This document shows positions 6,697-14,234 of a stretch of 19,684 nt of DNA, piece after piece. The position numbers and the translations under genes are program-made. Each line of letters starts with the position of its first letter. Position 1 is the stretch's first letter. Origin of the DNA: Zymomonas sp. Lineage in GTDB: Bacteria > Pseudomonadota > Alphaproteobacteria > Sphingomonadales > Sphingomonadaceae. The stretch lies in NCBI GenBank assembly GCA_027489105.1, contig JAIYAJ010000471.1, positions 1 through 19,684 on the forward strand, read 5' to 3'. The notes under the pieces were generated by a model, which was not told where the DNA came from, made no database searches, and was given only the letters and a program-made list of their open reading frames with translations.

Positions 6697-7719
6697 ATGT
6701 ACAAGGACCATGAAGCCGAAACGGCGCCGGTCACCCGTGCGCCCGCTGCATCGGGGACGACCTCCTCGCTCCAGCCGACGATCTCGAGCGGTGTCGCGAC
6801 GCTGCGCACTTTGCGGATCGCCAAGCATTTTCCCTTCTTCCTCGCGGTTGCCGAGGAGCAGAATCTTCACCGCGCGGCGGAACGGCTGAACATCGCCCAG
6901 TCGGCGCTGTCCCGACGGATAGCGGACCTGGAGCGCGAGCTGGGGGGCGTCGCCCTGTTCGAGCGGCAGGCGCGCGGCGTCGCCATCACTCAGGCGGGCC
7001 GCGAACTCGCCAAGGATGTGCGCCGCATCCTGATGTCGATCGAGGAGGCGGGCCGCCATGTGAAAAGCGTGGCGTTGGGCGATCGGGGCACCATCCGCGT
7101 CTCCTTCTCGGAAGCGATGCTGCGGCGGCCGATCCTGCCGCTGGTGCTGCGCGATTTCCGCAAGCTCTATCCCGAGGTCGATCTGCGCGCCTTCCCGCTG
7201 CCGTCGGACGCACAGCGGTCCCGGCTGGCCGCCGGAGAGATCGATGTCGCTTTCGTGATCGATGAAAGCAGCGACCGCGACCAGTTTCATTCGGTGGCCA
7301 TGGGCGAGGACAAGTTCGTGCTGGCACTGCCGGACGATCATCCGCTCGCCGCGCAACCGCATGTCAGGTTGCGTGATATCGCCGGGGAGCCACTGCTCTG
7401 GCCGGCCCGGCATGTGTCGCCGCGCCTGTTCGACCGCATGATCGCCGCCTTCGATGCGCAGGGCGTCTCGCCCAATATCGCGGTCGAGGTCATGGCGGTC
7501 GACAGCGCTTATGAACTGGCGGCGGCGCGGATCGGGCTGGGCGTGGTCACCGCCGCGCGGCCCGACCGGACCCCGCCGGGGATCGAACTGCGCGATATCG
7601 TCGATCTCGATCTGCCGCTGCCATTGTCGATGCTCTGGTCGTCCGCCAACGGGTCGGCGCTGGTCGGCAATTTCGTCGATCTGGTCCGCGCACGCCTCGC
7701 GGAGCCGGTGGACGCCTGA
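6697..7719 (+). CDS. LysR family transcriptional regulator with an N-terminal extension
   Basis: From ATG 6697 the protein has 340 residues. The winged helix-turn-helix lies at about 42-102 (FFLAVAEEQNLHRAAERLNIAQSALSRRI is read in two adjoining stretches, then LERELGGVALFER). The type 2 periplasmic-binding-like effector domain follows from about 130 (TIRVSFSEA, AAGEIDVAFV, LALPDDHPLA). LysR proteins usually begin within 5-10 residues of the helix-turn-helix; here about 40 low-complexity residues rich in Thr, Ala and Ser precede it. No better start with a ribosome site was found: the next candidates are CTG/TTG codons near 6802-6811 without a Shine-Dalgarno sequence. Translation is probably coupled to the 101-aa gene. 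The 3' end faces the TetR gene with a 6-base gap. Likely targets are its own unit and the nitroreductase. Confidence 0.9.
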   Translation: MYKDHEAETAPVTRAPAASGTTSSLQPTISSGVATLRTLRIAKHFPFFLAVAEEQNLHRAAERLNIAQSALSRRIADLERELGGVALFERQARGVAITQAGRELAKDVRRILMSIEEAGRHVKSVALGDRGTIRVSFSEAMLRRPILPLVLRDFRKLYPEVDLRAFPLPSDAQRSRLAAGEIDVAFVIDESSDRDQFHSVAMGEDKFVLALPDDHPLAAQPHVRLRDIAGEPLLWPARHVSPRLFDRMIAAFDAQGVSPNIAVEVMAVDSAYELAAARIGLGVVTAARPDRTPPGIELRDIVDLDLPLPLSMLWSSANGSALVGNFVDLVRARLAEPVDA

Positions 7720-7725
7720 CTCCGG

Positions 7726-8313
7726 TCAGGCAGCCAGAACGGCGCGCAAGATCGGTCGCATCCGATCGACCTCGGCCGCATCGGGACCGCGCCGTGCCAG
7801 CTGGCCCACGATCGACAGCGCGGCTTCGATATGGGTTCTCGCCTGCTCGATTTCGATCGACGGGCGGACTCCGCGCAACAGAGCGCTCAGCCGGTCGACC
7901 AGCGCCCGGCGCACCTGTTCGAGCTGCGATCGGTCGGCGGCGTCCATGTCAATGATGGTGGACTGGAGCAGACCGATCACGGCGCCCTCGCGTAGCGCGC
8001 GGTCGACCAGGACGTCGGCCATGAGATCGATCGTCACCGCCTTCTCGCCTGCTGCCGACTCGATCGCGTCGAGGGCGTCCACGGCGGCTGCCTCGAGCAG
8101 GGCGACCAATATCTCGGTCTTGCGGCTGAAATAGCGATAGATCGCCGGGCCGCTGATGCCGGAGGCGAGGGCGATCGCATCGATGCTGGCGGCGGCATAG
8201 CCGTGTTTCTGGAACATCTCGGATGCTGCCGACAGGATCAGCGAGCGCCGCGCCTCCCGCGTCATGCGCGTCCGCCGGGGAGCGGTGCCTTGCCGATTGT
8301 CGTCGTCGATCAT
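7726..8313 (-). CDS. TetR/AcrR family regulator, divergent from P450
   Basis: A 195-residue repressor. The helix-turn-helix is at about 24-70 (SLILSAASEMFQKHGYAAAS, IDAIALASGISGPAIYRYF, SRKTEIL), followed by an alpha-helical ligand-binding and dimer domain. ATG 8313 has AGGGGG seven bases upstream. Only 67 bases separate it from the divergent P450 gene, and that gap holds an inverted repeat of classical TetR-operator form. Autoregulation and ligand-controlled repression of the P450 unit are the natural reading. The ligand is probably the P450 substrate or a relative of it. Confidence 0.92.
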   Translation of the reverse strand: MIDDDNRQGTAPRRTRMTREARRSLILSAASEMFQKHGYAAASIDAIALASGISGPAIYRYFSRKTEILVALLEAAAVDALDAIESAAGEKAVTIDLMADVLVDRALREGAVIGLLQSTIIDMDAADRSQLEQVRRALVDRLSALLRGVRPSIEIEQARTHIEAALSIVGQLARRGPDAAEVDRMRPILRAVLAA

Positions 8314-8350
8314 CGCGATCCCCCTAGCGGAGCTGTTCTGAAAACGCTAG

Positions 8351-8368
8351 TTAGTGATCGTTCACTAA
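8351..8368. promoter_or_regulatory. TetR-type operator between tetR and P450 genes
   Basis: TTAGTGATCGTTCACTAA has perfect 7-base arms (TTAGTGA and TCACTAA) around a 4-base centre. This is the typical layout of AcrR/TetR operators. Its right edge touches the P450 Shine-Dalgarno sequence (AGAGG, about 8367-8371) and lies 12 bases before the P450 ATG, so bound repressor would cover the P450 transcription start or leader. It is 37 bases or more from the tetR start. Confidence 0.8.
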
Positions 8369-8380
8369 GAGGATGCCCCG

Positions 8381-9637
8381 ATGACCGACACCCGCCCGCT
8401 GGCCGATCCGGCACTGTTCGATCCCGATCGTTTCGCGAGCCACGGCTATCCGCACGACATCTGGACCGAGATGCGGCGTAACCGGCCGATCGCCTGGCAT
8501 GAGGACGGGATTCGCCAGCCTTTCTGGGCGCTCGCCCGCTATGACGACATCACCGCGATCGGGAAGGACAGCGATAACTTTATCAGCAGCCCCGGCGTGA
8601 CCATCCTGCGCAAGGATCAGGAGGTCGAAGGCGGCGGCCCGCGCGTCCCTTTGATGCTGACGATGGACCCCCCCGAGCATCACAAATACCGCATGATCCT
8701 TCGCGAGCGCTTCAAGCCCAGCGTGATGCGCGCACTGGAGGCGCATATCATCGAGCGGTGCAGCCAGATCGCCAACGACGTCGCGGCCGCGCGGATCGCC
8801 GCCGCGACTAACGGCGAACAGGTCATCGACTTCGTCGACGCCATCGCCATGCGCCTGCCGCTCGACGTGATCCTCGAACTGCTCGGCGTCCCCACCGACG
8901 ACCGTGATCAGATGTATGAATGGAGCAACGCGGTCATCGGCAGCGAGGACCCCGAATATGGCGATGTCGATCTGCCGCGTGAGGCCATTGCCGCCGCGCA
9001 GCAGGCGATGTTCGGCTATTTCGCCCGCTTCATCGCCCAGCGCCGCGCCGCGCCGCGTGAGGATCTGGTCAGCCTGCTGGTCGAGGCGCGGATCGATGGC
9101 ACGCCGCTGAACGACATGGAGATATTGGGCTTCTGCTTCCTGCTCGCCATCGCAGGCAACGAAACCACGCGCAACGCGACCAGCGGCGCCATGCTGGCGC
9201 TGATCGAGCATCCCGAGGCGCGGCGGCAGCTGACCGCCGATCCGTCGTTGATGGTGCCGGCCGTCGAGGAATTGCTGCGCTGGGTCACGCCGATCGTTTA
9301 CATGGCCCGAACCGCGACGCGCGACATCGATATCGCCGGACAGACGGTGCGCGAAGGCGAGAAGGTCGTGATGTTCTATCCGTCCGCCAACCGCGACGAA
9401 AGCGTGTTCGATCGCCCCTTCGATCTGGACTTCACGCGCAAGCCGAACCGCCATCTCACCTTCGGCTTCGGGCGGCACAGCTGCCTGGGCAACGACCTTG
9501 CCCGGATCGAGCTGCGCGCGGTGCTGACCGAAATCCTCGCGCGTTTCCCGCAGCTCGATCTCGCCGGTCCGGTGAGCCGGTTGCGGTCCAACTTCGTCGG
9601 CGGGATCAAGCGGATGCCGGTCAAGATCGAGCCCTGA
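8381..9637 (+). CDS. Cytochrome P450
   Basis: A 418-residue soluble bacterial P450, a heme monooxygenase needing a ferredoxin and a reductase, neither of which is encoded nearby. It has the substrate-contact segment LTMDPPEHHKYR (about 93-104), the oxygen-activating I-helix AGNETTR (258-264), the K-helix E297-x-x-R300 within EELLRW, and the heme loop FGFGRHSCLG (361-370) with ligand Cys368. The ending SNFVGGIKRMPVKI and the overall pattern resemble the CYP124/125/142-like and related terpenoid or steroid hydroxylase groups. Family assignment needs alignment. The ATG follows AGAGG with good spacing. Expression should be governed by the adjoining TetR and its operator. A strong hairpin and then an aminotransferase follow in the same direction. 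Confidence 0.96.
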   Translation: MTDTRPLADPALFDPDRFASHGYPHDIWTEMRRNRPIAWHEDGIRQPFWALARYDDITAIGKDSDNFISSPGVTILRKDQEVEGGGPRVPLMLTMDPPEHHKYRMILRERFKPSVMRALEAHIIERCSQIANDVAAARIAAATNGEQVIDFVDAIAMRLPLDVILELLGVPTDDRDQMYEWSNAVIGSEDPEYGDVDLPREAIAAAQQAMFGYFARFIAQRRAAPREDLVSLLVEARIDGTPLNDMEILGFCFLLAIAGNETTRNATSGAMLALIEHPEARRQLTADPSLMVPAVEELLRWVTPIVYMARTATRDIDIAGQTVREGEKVVMFYPSANRDESVFDRPFDLDFTRKPNRHLTFGFGRHSCLGNDLARIELRAVLTEILARFPQLDLAGPVSRLRSNFVGGIKRMPVKIEP

Positions 9638-9676
9638 ACGCCCGCTCCCGGAGCAGCGATCTCGCGAAAGCAAGGA

Positions 9677-9708
9677 TCGGAGCAGTGTCCCGACTGGACA
9701 TGCTCCGA
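9677..9708. repeat. Long bulged inverted repeat (intercistronic hairpin or REP-like element)
   Basis: TCGGAGCA-G-TGTCC (9677-9690) pairs with GGACATGCTCCGA (9696-9708) around the loop CGACT. This gives 13 base pairs with one bulged G at 9685. No T tract follows, so it is not a standard terminator. It fills the 122-base gap between P450 and aminotransferase genes. It may attenuate or stabilise the mRNA, or be one copy of a dispersed palindromic repeat of this genome. Confidence 0.6.
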
Positions 9709-9759
9709 CCCTCTGGCGACACTCCCGGCAACGAAAAAAGACAGAAGAGGGGCCGTCCG

Positions 9760-10986
9760 ATGCCGGACTGGGAATCGCTTTATGCCAGCCGCATGGCGGG
9801 GGTCGTCGCGTCCGACATTCGCGAGCGGATGAAGCTGCTGGACGCGCGCCAGATCATCCATCTTGGCGGCGGGCTGCCCGATCCCGACATCTTTCCCTAT
9901 GTGGCCTTGCGGCAGGCTTCGGATCGCATCTGGGGCGACCGCGCGCTCGCGCGGACGGCGCTGCAATATGCGCCGAGCGAGGGCCATGCGCCGTTGCGCC
10001 AATGGATAGCCGAGCAGACTGCCGCCGATGCCGGGGTGGCGTGCGGGATCGACAATGTCGTGATCACCAACGGATCGCAGCAGGGACTGGACTTCATTGC
10101 CAAGCTGCTGCTGTCGCCGGGCGACAAGGCCATGGTCGAGATTCCGAGCTTCATCGGCGCCCTGCGGGCGTTCGATGCCTATGAGCCGCGCTATCTGGGC
10201 CTGCCCGAAGATTCGGCGGAATGGGATGCAAGCGCGTTGGCCGGTGCCAAATTCTGCTATGTCGGCCCCGATTTCCGCAACCCGACCGGTACGACGATGT
10301 CGTTGGCGGATCGCGAAAAACTGCTCGACCTCGCCGACGCCACCGGCATGATCATCGTCGAAGACGGTTGTTACGAGCAGCTGCGCTACGAGGGCGAACC
10401 GATCCCCTCGCTGCTGACGCTGGCGATGTGCCGCTATGGCGATATCGAAAAAGTCCCCGTGCTCCACACCGGCACCTTCTCCAAGACGATCGCGCCCTCG
10501 CTCCGCATCGGCTGGATCACCGGCCCGCGCGATGCGATCCGCAAGCTCGTCCTGATCAAGCAGGCGAGCGACCTGGCGACCAGCGCGCTCAACCAGATGC
10601 TGCTGCTCGACGTTATCCGGACGTCGCTCGACACGGCGATCGAGACGGGCTGTAGCGTCTATCGCGAGCGGCTCCATGCGATGCTGGCCGCACTCGATCA
10701 GCATATGCCGGACGGTGTGTCCTGGACCCATCCCGAGGGTGGTCTCTATGTCTGGGGCAGCCTGCCCGACGGCGTCGACGCCGGCCGCTTCGCCGAGCGC
10801 GCGCTGATGGAGCATAAGGTCTCGATCATCTCGGGCGCGGCCTTCTATCCGGCCAGGGCCGAGAATGTCCGCCCCGCAACCAATCGCTTCCGGTTGAGCT
10901 TCTCGATGATCCCTTCGGAGGCAGCGACCGAGGGCGTGCGGCGGCTTGGCCTGCTCGCAGGCGAGATGGTTGCCATGCTCGTCTGA
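9760..10986 (+). CDS. PLP-dependent class I/II aminotransferase (2-aminoadipate aminotransferase-like)
   Basis: A 408-residue fold-type I aminotransferase, cytosolic, moving an amino group between an amino acid or amine and a 2-oxo acid. Features are HLGGGLPDPDIFP (34-46), the cofactor-phosphate contact GSQQGLDF (105-112), RNPTGT with N174, the pyridine-N contact D202 in EDGCYEQL, the Schiff-base lysine K242 in GTFSKTIAPSLRIGW, and R249. The pattern is that of the LysN/2-aminoadipate/aromatic group. Start 9760 has GAGGGG at 9747-9752; the open GTG at 9685 lies inside the hairpin and is unlikely. It probably shares a transcript with the P450 upstream and the PQQ dehydrogenase 46 bases downstream. 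Its substrate is not predictable from this. Confidence 0.92.
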   Translation: MPDWESLYASRMAGVVASDIRERMKLLDARQIIHLGGGLPDPDIFPYVALRQASDRIWGDRALARTALQYAPSEGHAPLRQWIAEQTAADAGVACGIDNVVITNGSQQGLDFIAKLLLSPGDKAMVEIPSFIGALRAFDAYEPRYLGLPEDSAEWDASALAGAKFCYVGPDFRNPTGTTMSLADREKLLDLADATGMIIVEDGCYEQLRYEGEPIPSLLTLAMCRYGDIEKVPVLHTGTFSKTIAPSLRIGWITGPRDAIRKLVLIKQASDLATSALNQMLLLDVIRTSLDTAIETGCSVYRERLHAMLAALDQHMPDGVSWTHPEGGLYVWGSLPDGVDAGRFAERALMEHKVSIISGAAFYPARAENVRPATNRFRLSFSMIPSEAATEGVRRLGLLAGEMVAMLV

Positions 10987-11032
10987 CACCCAAGCGCCCC
11001 CCCCGCACGACGTCTCTGCCAAAGGAATTCTG

Positions 11033-13405
11033 ATGCCCGCAGCGCTGTGTCTGTCGATCATCGTCCTGCACGCGGCTGTTCTGGGGATCGTCGGTGCCGC
11101 GCTCTGCTGGTTCGGCGCGCAGCTGCTCTGGCTCGGCGGCTCGGCCTATTATGCGATCGCCGGGGTCGGACTGGTCTGCTCGGCCGTGCTTCTTCTGCGG
11201 AGAGACCGACGTGGCTACTGGCTGTACGCCCTGCTCTGCCTCGCCACGATCGGCTGGGCTCTGTGGGAGGTCGGCACCCAGCCCTGGGGCATGATGGCCC
11301 GGGTTGCTGCGCCGTTGGTGCTGCTGGTGCCACTCAGTGCCGTGGCGCTCTGGCTCGAGCCGACACGCCGGGAGCCGGGCGGGGGGCTGACGCCTCTGAT
11401 GGTCGCGGTCGGCGCGAGTGCGCTGCTGGCAGGCGGATGGGTCTGGGTCCGGGAGCCTGCGCCTTCGCCGGCACAAGACGCGGTCGCCTTTGCACCGGTC
11501 GATAAGGGTGAGTGGCCCAACTATGGTGGCGACTGGAAAGGCGACCATCATAGCCCGCTCGCCCAGATCACCCCCGCCAATGCCGGCAGCCTGGCGCGTG
11601 CCTGGACCTTCCGGACCGGCGGCATAGATGATCTCGGCAACAACAGTCGCTTCACCGCCACCCCGCTGGCGATCAACGGCGTCCTCTACCTCTGCGACCC
11701 GCGCAACCGCATCTTCGCCGTCGATGGCGCGTCGGGGCGCAAGGTCTGGCGCCACGATCCGAAGGTGAACGCCAGCAAGGCTTTCTCGATCGTCTGTCGC
11801 GGCGTTTCGCACCATGCCAGCGCCGGCACGGGCGAGTGCGCGTCGCGGATATTGGAAGCGACGCTGGATGCCCGATTGATCGCGGTCGACGCGGCAACGG
11901 GTCGTCCCTGTCCGGGCTTCGGCAAGAGGGGGAGCGTCGACCTGTTGAAAGGCGTCGCGACGCGGTTCGACGGCTATTATTACGGGACGTCGCCGCCCGC
12001 GATCATCGGCGATCTGGCCGTCATCGGCGGCTATGTGATCGACAATCAGCGGCTCGATCCGGCGCGCAGCGTCGTGCGGGCCTATGATGTCCGGACGGGT
12101 GCGCTGCACTGGGTGTGGGACGCCGGCGCTCCGGGGAAGGCGGGGCGTGCCGACAAGCAAGGTCTCTTCTCGGTCGGCAATCCCAATGCCTGGGCGCTGT
12201 TCACCGCCGATCCGGCGCTGGGCCTCGTCTATGTGCCCACCGGCAACAGTTCGCCCGATTTCTATGGCGCGCTTCGGACCGCCGCGGCCGAGAAATACGG
12301 CACGTCCCTCGTCGCTCTCGACGCGGCGACGGGCGCGGTGCGCTGGGCGTTCCAGGCCGTGCATCACGACCTGTGGGACTATGATATGCCGGCCCAGCCA
12401 GCACTCGTGAATATTCCTGCGCGAGGAGGGCGGCCGACACCCGCGCTGGTCCTGGCGGGCAAGACCGGCCAGATCTTCCTGCTCGACCGACGCAGCGGCC
12501 GGCCGCTGGCGCCCGTGGAGGAGAGGACGGTTCCATCGTCGTCGATCGAGAAGGTATCGCCCACGCAGCCTTACTCGACCGGGTTGCCATCCTTCGCTCC
12601 GCCGCGAATCACCGAACGGGCGATGTGGGGCGCCACACCGGTCGACATGCTGCTGTGCAGGCTTGCCTTCAGGCGGCTGCGCTATGAGGGCGACTATACG
12701 CCGCCGTCACGCGATCCTTTCCTGTTCTCGCCGGGGACATTCGGCGCGATCAATTGGGGTGGAGTTGCGATCGATCCTGCGCGGCAGACGATGATCGTCA
12801 ACAGCTCCAACATGCCTTTCGTCGGGCAACTGGTCGACCGGGCGGAAGCCGATGCGGCGGGGGCAACTCCCTATGATCCCGATGCGGGGCGTTCCGCGAA
12901 GCGAAGCGGACCGATGCCGCCCATGCCGATGGCCGGGACCCCCTTCGGTCTGCGTCTGCGGCCCTTCCTGTCGCCGATCGGCTTTCCCTGCCTAGCGCCG
13001 CCCTGGGGACGGATCGCCGGTGTCGACCTGCAAGGCCGGCGGCTGCTGTGGCAGCGGCCGCTGGGCGACAGCAGCGGCAATGCGCCTTTCGGTCTTGCGT
13101 TACCGGTCGGGATATTCAACCTGGGCGGTGCGGTGACGACCGGCGGAGGCGTAAGCTTCATCGCCGCCACGACCGACGCCCAGATCCGGGCGTTCGAGAC
13201 GCGGACGGGCCGTCTGCTGTGGCAACAGCGGCTACCGGCGGGCGGTCAGGCAACCCCGATCAGCTATGCCGCCAGCGACGGCCGCCAGATGATCGTCATC
13301 GTCGCCGGTGGTCACGGATCGCTGCGCACGAAGCGGGGCGACTATCTGGTGGCTTTCGCACTGCCCGGCCAGCCCGCCCAAAGGGGACGTCAGCGGGGCC
13401 GCTGA
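11033..13405 (+). CDS. Membrane-bound PQQ-dependent dehydrogenase, glucose/quinate dehydrogenase type
   Basis: A 790-residue quinoprotein, nearly the length of E. coli Gcd (796). About five hydrophobic helices fill residues 5-138, anchoring it in the inner membrane and passing electrons to ubiquinone. The rest is a periplasmic eight-bladed propeller starting EWPNYGGDWKGDHHSPLAQI. Conserved active-site parts are CRGVSHH (255-261), HHDLWDYDMPAQP with D446 (the Gcd catalytic base region, D466), GKTGQIFLLDRRSG with K477 (Gcd K493), PAGGQATP and AGGHGS with H761. It would oxidise a sugar, polyol or cyclic acid alcohol. The substrate cannot be chosen by eye. Start 11033 has AAAGGA six bases upstream; the longer frame from 10946 overlaps the aminotransferase. 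No PQQ-synthesis genes are present. The 3' end overlaps the convergent NTF2 gene by 16 bases. Confidence 0.93.
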   Translation: MPAALCLSIIVLHAAVLGIVGAALCWFGAQLLWLGGSAYYAIAGVGLVCSAVLLLRRDRRGYWLYALLCLATIGWALWEVGTQPWGMMARVAAPLVLLVPLSAVALWLEPTRREPGGGLTPLMVAVGASALLAGGWVWVREPAPSPAQDAVAFAPVDKGEWPNYGGDWKGDHHSPLAQITPANAGSLARAWTFRTGGIDDLGNNSRFTATPLAINGVLYLCDPRNRIFAVDGASGRKVWRHDPKVNASKAFSIVCRGVSHHASAGTGECASRILEATLDARLIAVDAATGRPCPGFGKRGSVDLLKGVATRFDGYYYGTSPPAIIGDLAVIGGYVIDNQRLDPARSVVRAYDVRTGALHWVWDAGAPGKAGRADKQGLFSVGNPNAWALFTADPALGLVYVPTGNSSPDFYGALRTAAAEKYGTSLVALDAATGAVRWAFQAVHHDLWDYDMPAQPALVNIPARGGRPTPALVLAGKTGQIFLLDRRSGRPLAPVEERTVPSSSIEKVSPTQPYSTGLPSFAPPRITERAMWGATPVDMLLCRLAFRRLRYEGDYTPPSRDPFLFSPGTFGAINWGGVAIDPARQTMIVNSSNMPFVGQLVDRAEADAAGATPYDPDAGRSAKRSGPMPPMPMAGTPFGLRLRPFLSPIGFPCLAPPWGRIAGVDLQGRRLLWQRPLGDSSGNAPFGLALPVGIFNLGGAVTTGGGVSFIAATTDAQIRAFETRTGRLLWQQRLPAGGQATPISYAASDGRQMIVIVAGGHGSLRTKRGDYLVAFALPGQPAQRGRQRGR

Positions 13406-13917
13406 CTATAGTCTTCGCCGCGCCGGCCGCCGCGCAGCGCGCCCGGGCTGTTCTCGAAGAAGCTGTGGTCGGCGGGAAGGTCGGTGACCCAGTCGGTCAG
13501 CAGCACCCGGCGGGAGATCCGCCAGTCGCCGTCGATGCAGCGATAATCGTCGATATAGCGGCCGGCGATCACCAGGTCGCGGGGCTCGCCCTCGCTGCCG
13601 CGCGTGCCATGCCATGCCTGGAAATAGCATTCGCCGCGTGCGCGATCGCCGTCGAGTTCGATGCGGACCTGTCCGAGCAGATGATGGCTGCCCTCCATCG
13701 AACCGAGGAATTCCTGGCAGAAGTCGACGAAGGCATCGACCTTGCCCGCCATCAGGCCGCAGTCGATCTCCGCATCGTCGTGAAAGGCGCTGCGCTGCAT
13801 GGCGCGATCGAGGCGATCGAGACCGCGCATGTAGCGCTGGACCGCATCGGCAATGTCGCGCCGCGCCGCGAGGTCCAGTATTTCCTTCTGCAGCCCTTCG
13901 GCGCTGGATTCCGGCAT
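13390..13917 (-). CDS. NTF2-like/SnoaL-fold protein with LinA-type catalytic residues
   Basis: A 175-residue alpha+beta cone-fold protein (SnoaL_4-like). Aligned by eye with the gamma-HCH dehydrochlorinase LinA, it matches in RRDIADAVQRYMRGLDRLD, FHDDAEIDCG, HHLLGQVRIELDGDRARGE, IAGRYIDDY and DGDWRISRR. The LinA residues D25, H73 and R129 correspond to D34, H79 and R137, all present, so a dehydratase, isomerase or elimination enzyme is plausible. The C-terminal tail (about 145-175) is Arg/Gly-rich and not conserved. ATG 13917 has GAGAGAGGA six bases upstream; the open frame to 13977 has no such site. It is convergent with the PQQ dehydrogenase gene and overlaps its last 16 bases. The gene is single, with no partner on its strand. 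Confidence 0.82.
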   Translation of the reverse strand: MPESSAEGLQKEILDLAARRDIADAVQRYMRGLDRLDRAMQRSAFHDDAEIDCGLMAGKVDAFVDFCQEFLGSMEGSHHLLGQVRIELDGDRARGECYFQAWHGTRGSEGEPRDLVIAGRYIDDYRCIDGDWRISRRVLLTDWVTDLPADHSFFENSPGALRGGRRGEDYSQRPR

Positions 13918-14234
13918 CGGTGGTCCTCTCTCTTCATTCTCATGTTGCGGGCCGATCCTTTCCGAGACGGCAGGCATTTCACCCTGTCAATAAGGATAGG
14001 CGGCCTCGTCACTGGCGCCTTCAGCGATGGATATCGGTGCGGTGCAATAAATCTCGGCCTCGACCCAAGTCGACAGGCAGGACTGACTAGCCAGAGGATG
14101 AGGTGATGCAGAAAAGCCACATCTCTAACCCGCCGCTCGGAAGCTAGTGTTTTTGCGAGGCGGCAACCGCAGCGGTCACGCCTATCATCAATACCGAATA
14201 AAAGCCGAACGATAGATCTAGGGGAGACGATGCG
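13918..14234. other. 317-base intergenic region upstream of two divergent genes
   Basis: This gap lies between the divergent NTF2 and TonB-receptor genes and must hold both promoters. A small inverted repeat, TCGAC-CCAA-GTCGA, is at 14060-14073. The stretch nearest the receptor (about 14185-14220) is AT-richer and could hold its -10 region. No clear -35/-10 pair, RNA gene or coding frame with a ribosome site was seen. Confidence 0.5.
14220..14226 (+). promoter_or_regulatory. Shine-Dalgarno sequence that decides a GTG start
   Basis: AGGGGAG lies 8 bases before GTG 14235, the receptor start. A competing ATG at 14230 is only 3 bases away from it and opens a two-codon frame (ATG CGG TGA) overlapping the GTG. 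The short frame may be accidental, or may modulate initiation. Confidence 0.55.

Noticed and set aside
6216..6824. 202-codon minus-strand open frame over the control region and the 101-aa gene
   Set aside because: No ribosome site. It crosses the palindrome and the leader hairpin and carries no domain; the plus-strand 101-aa gene has the better start signal.
9685..9759. GTG at 9685 as an earlier start of the aminotransferase
   Set aside because: It lies inside the long hairpin, has no ribosome site, and adds residues not expected for the family; ATG 9760 has GAGGGG at good spacing.
10946..11032. Earlier start of the PQQ dehydrogenase at 10946
   Set aside because: It would overlap the aminotransferase and put a polar segment before the first membrane helix; ATG 11033 has AAAGGA upstream and begins directly with the helix.
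9376..12367. Long minus-strand open frames (513-561 codons) opposite the P450, aminotransferase and PQQ dehydrogenase genes
   Set aside because: All lie opposite well-supported genes and lack start signals and motifs.
14060..14073. Small inverted repeat TCGAC-CCAA-GTCGA as an operator
   Set aside because: Five-base arms in GC-rich DNA are expected by chance and it is far from either start; kept only as a note in the intergenic entry.
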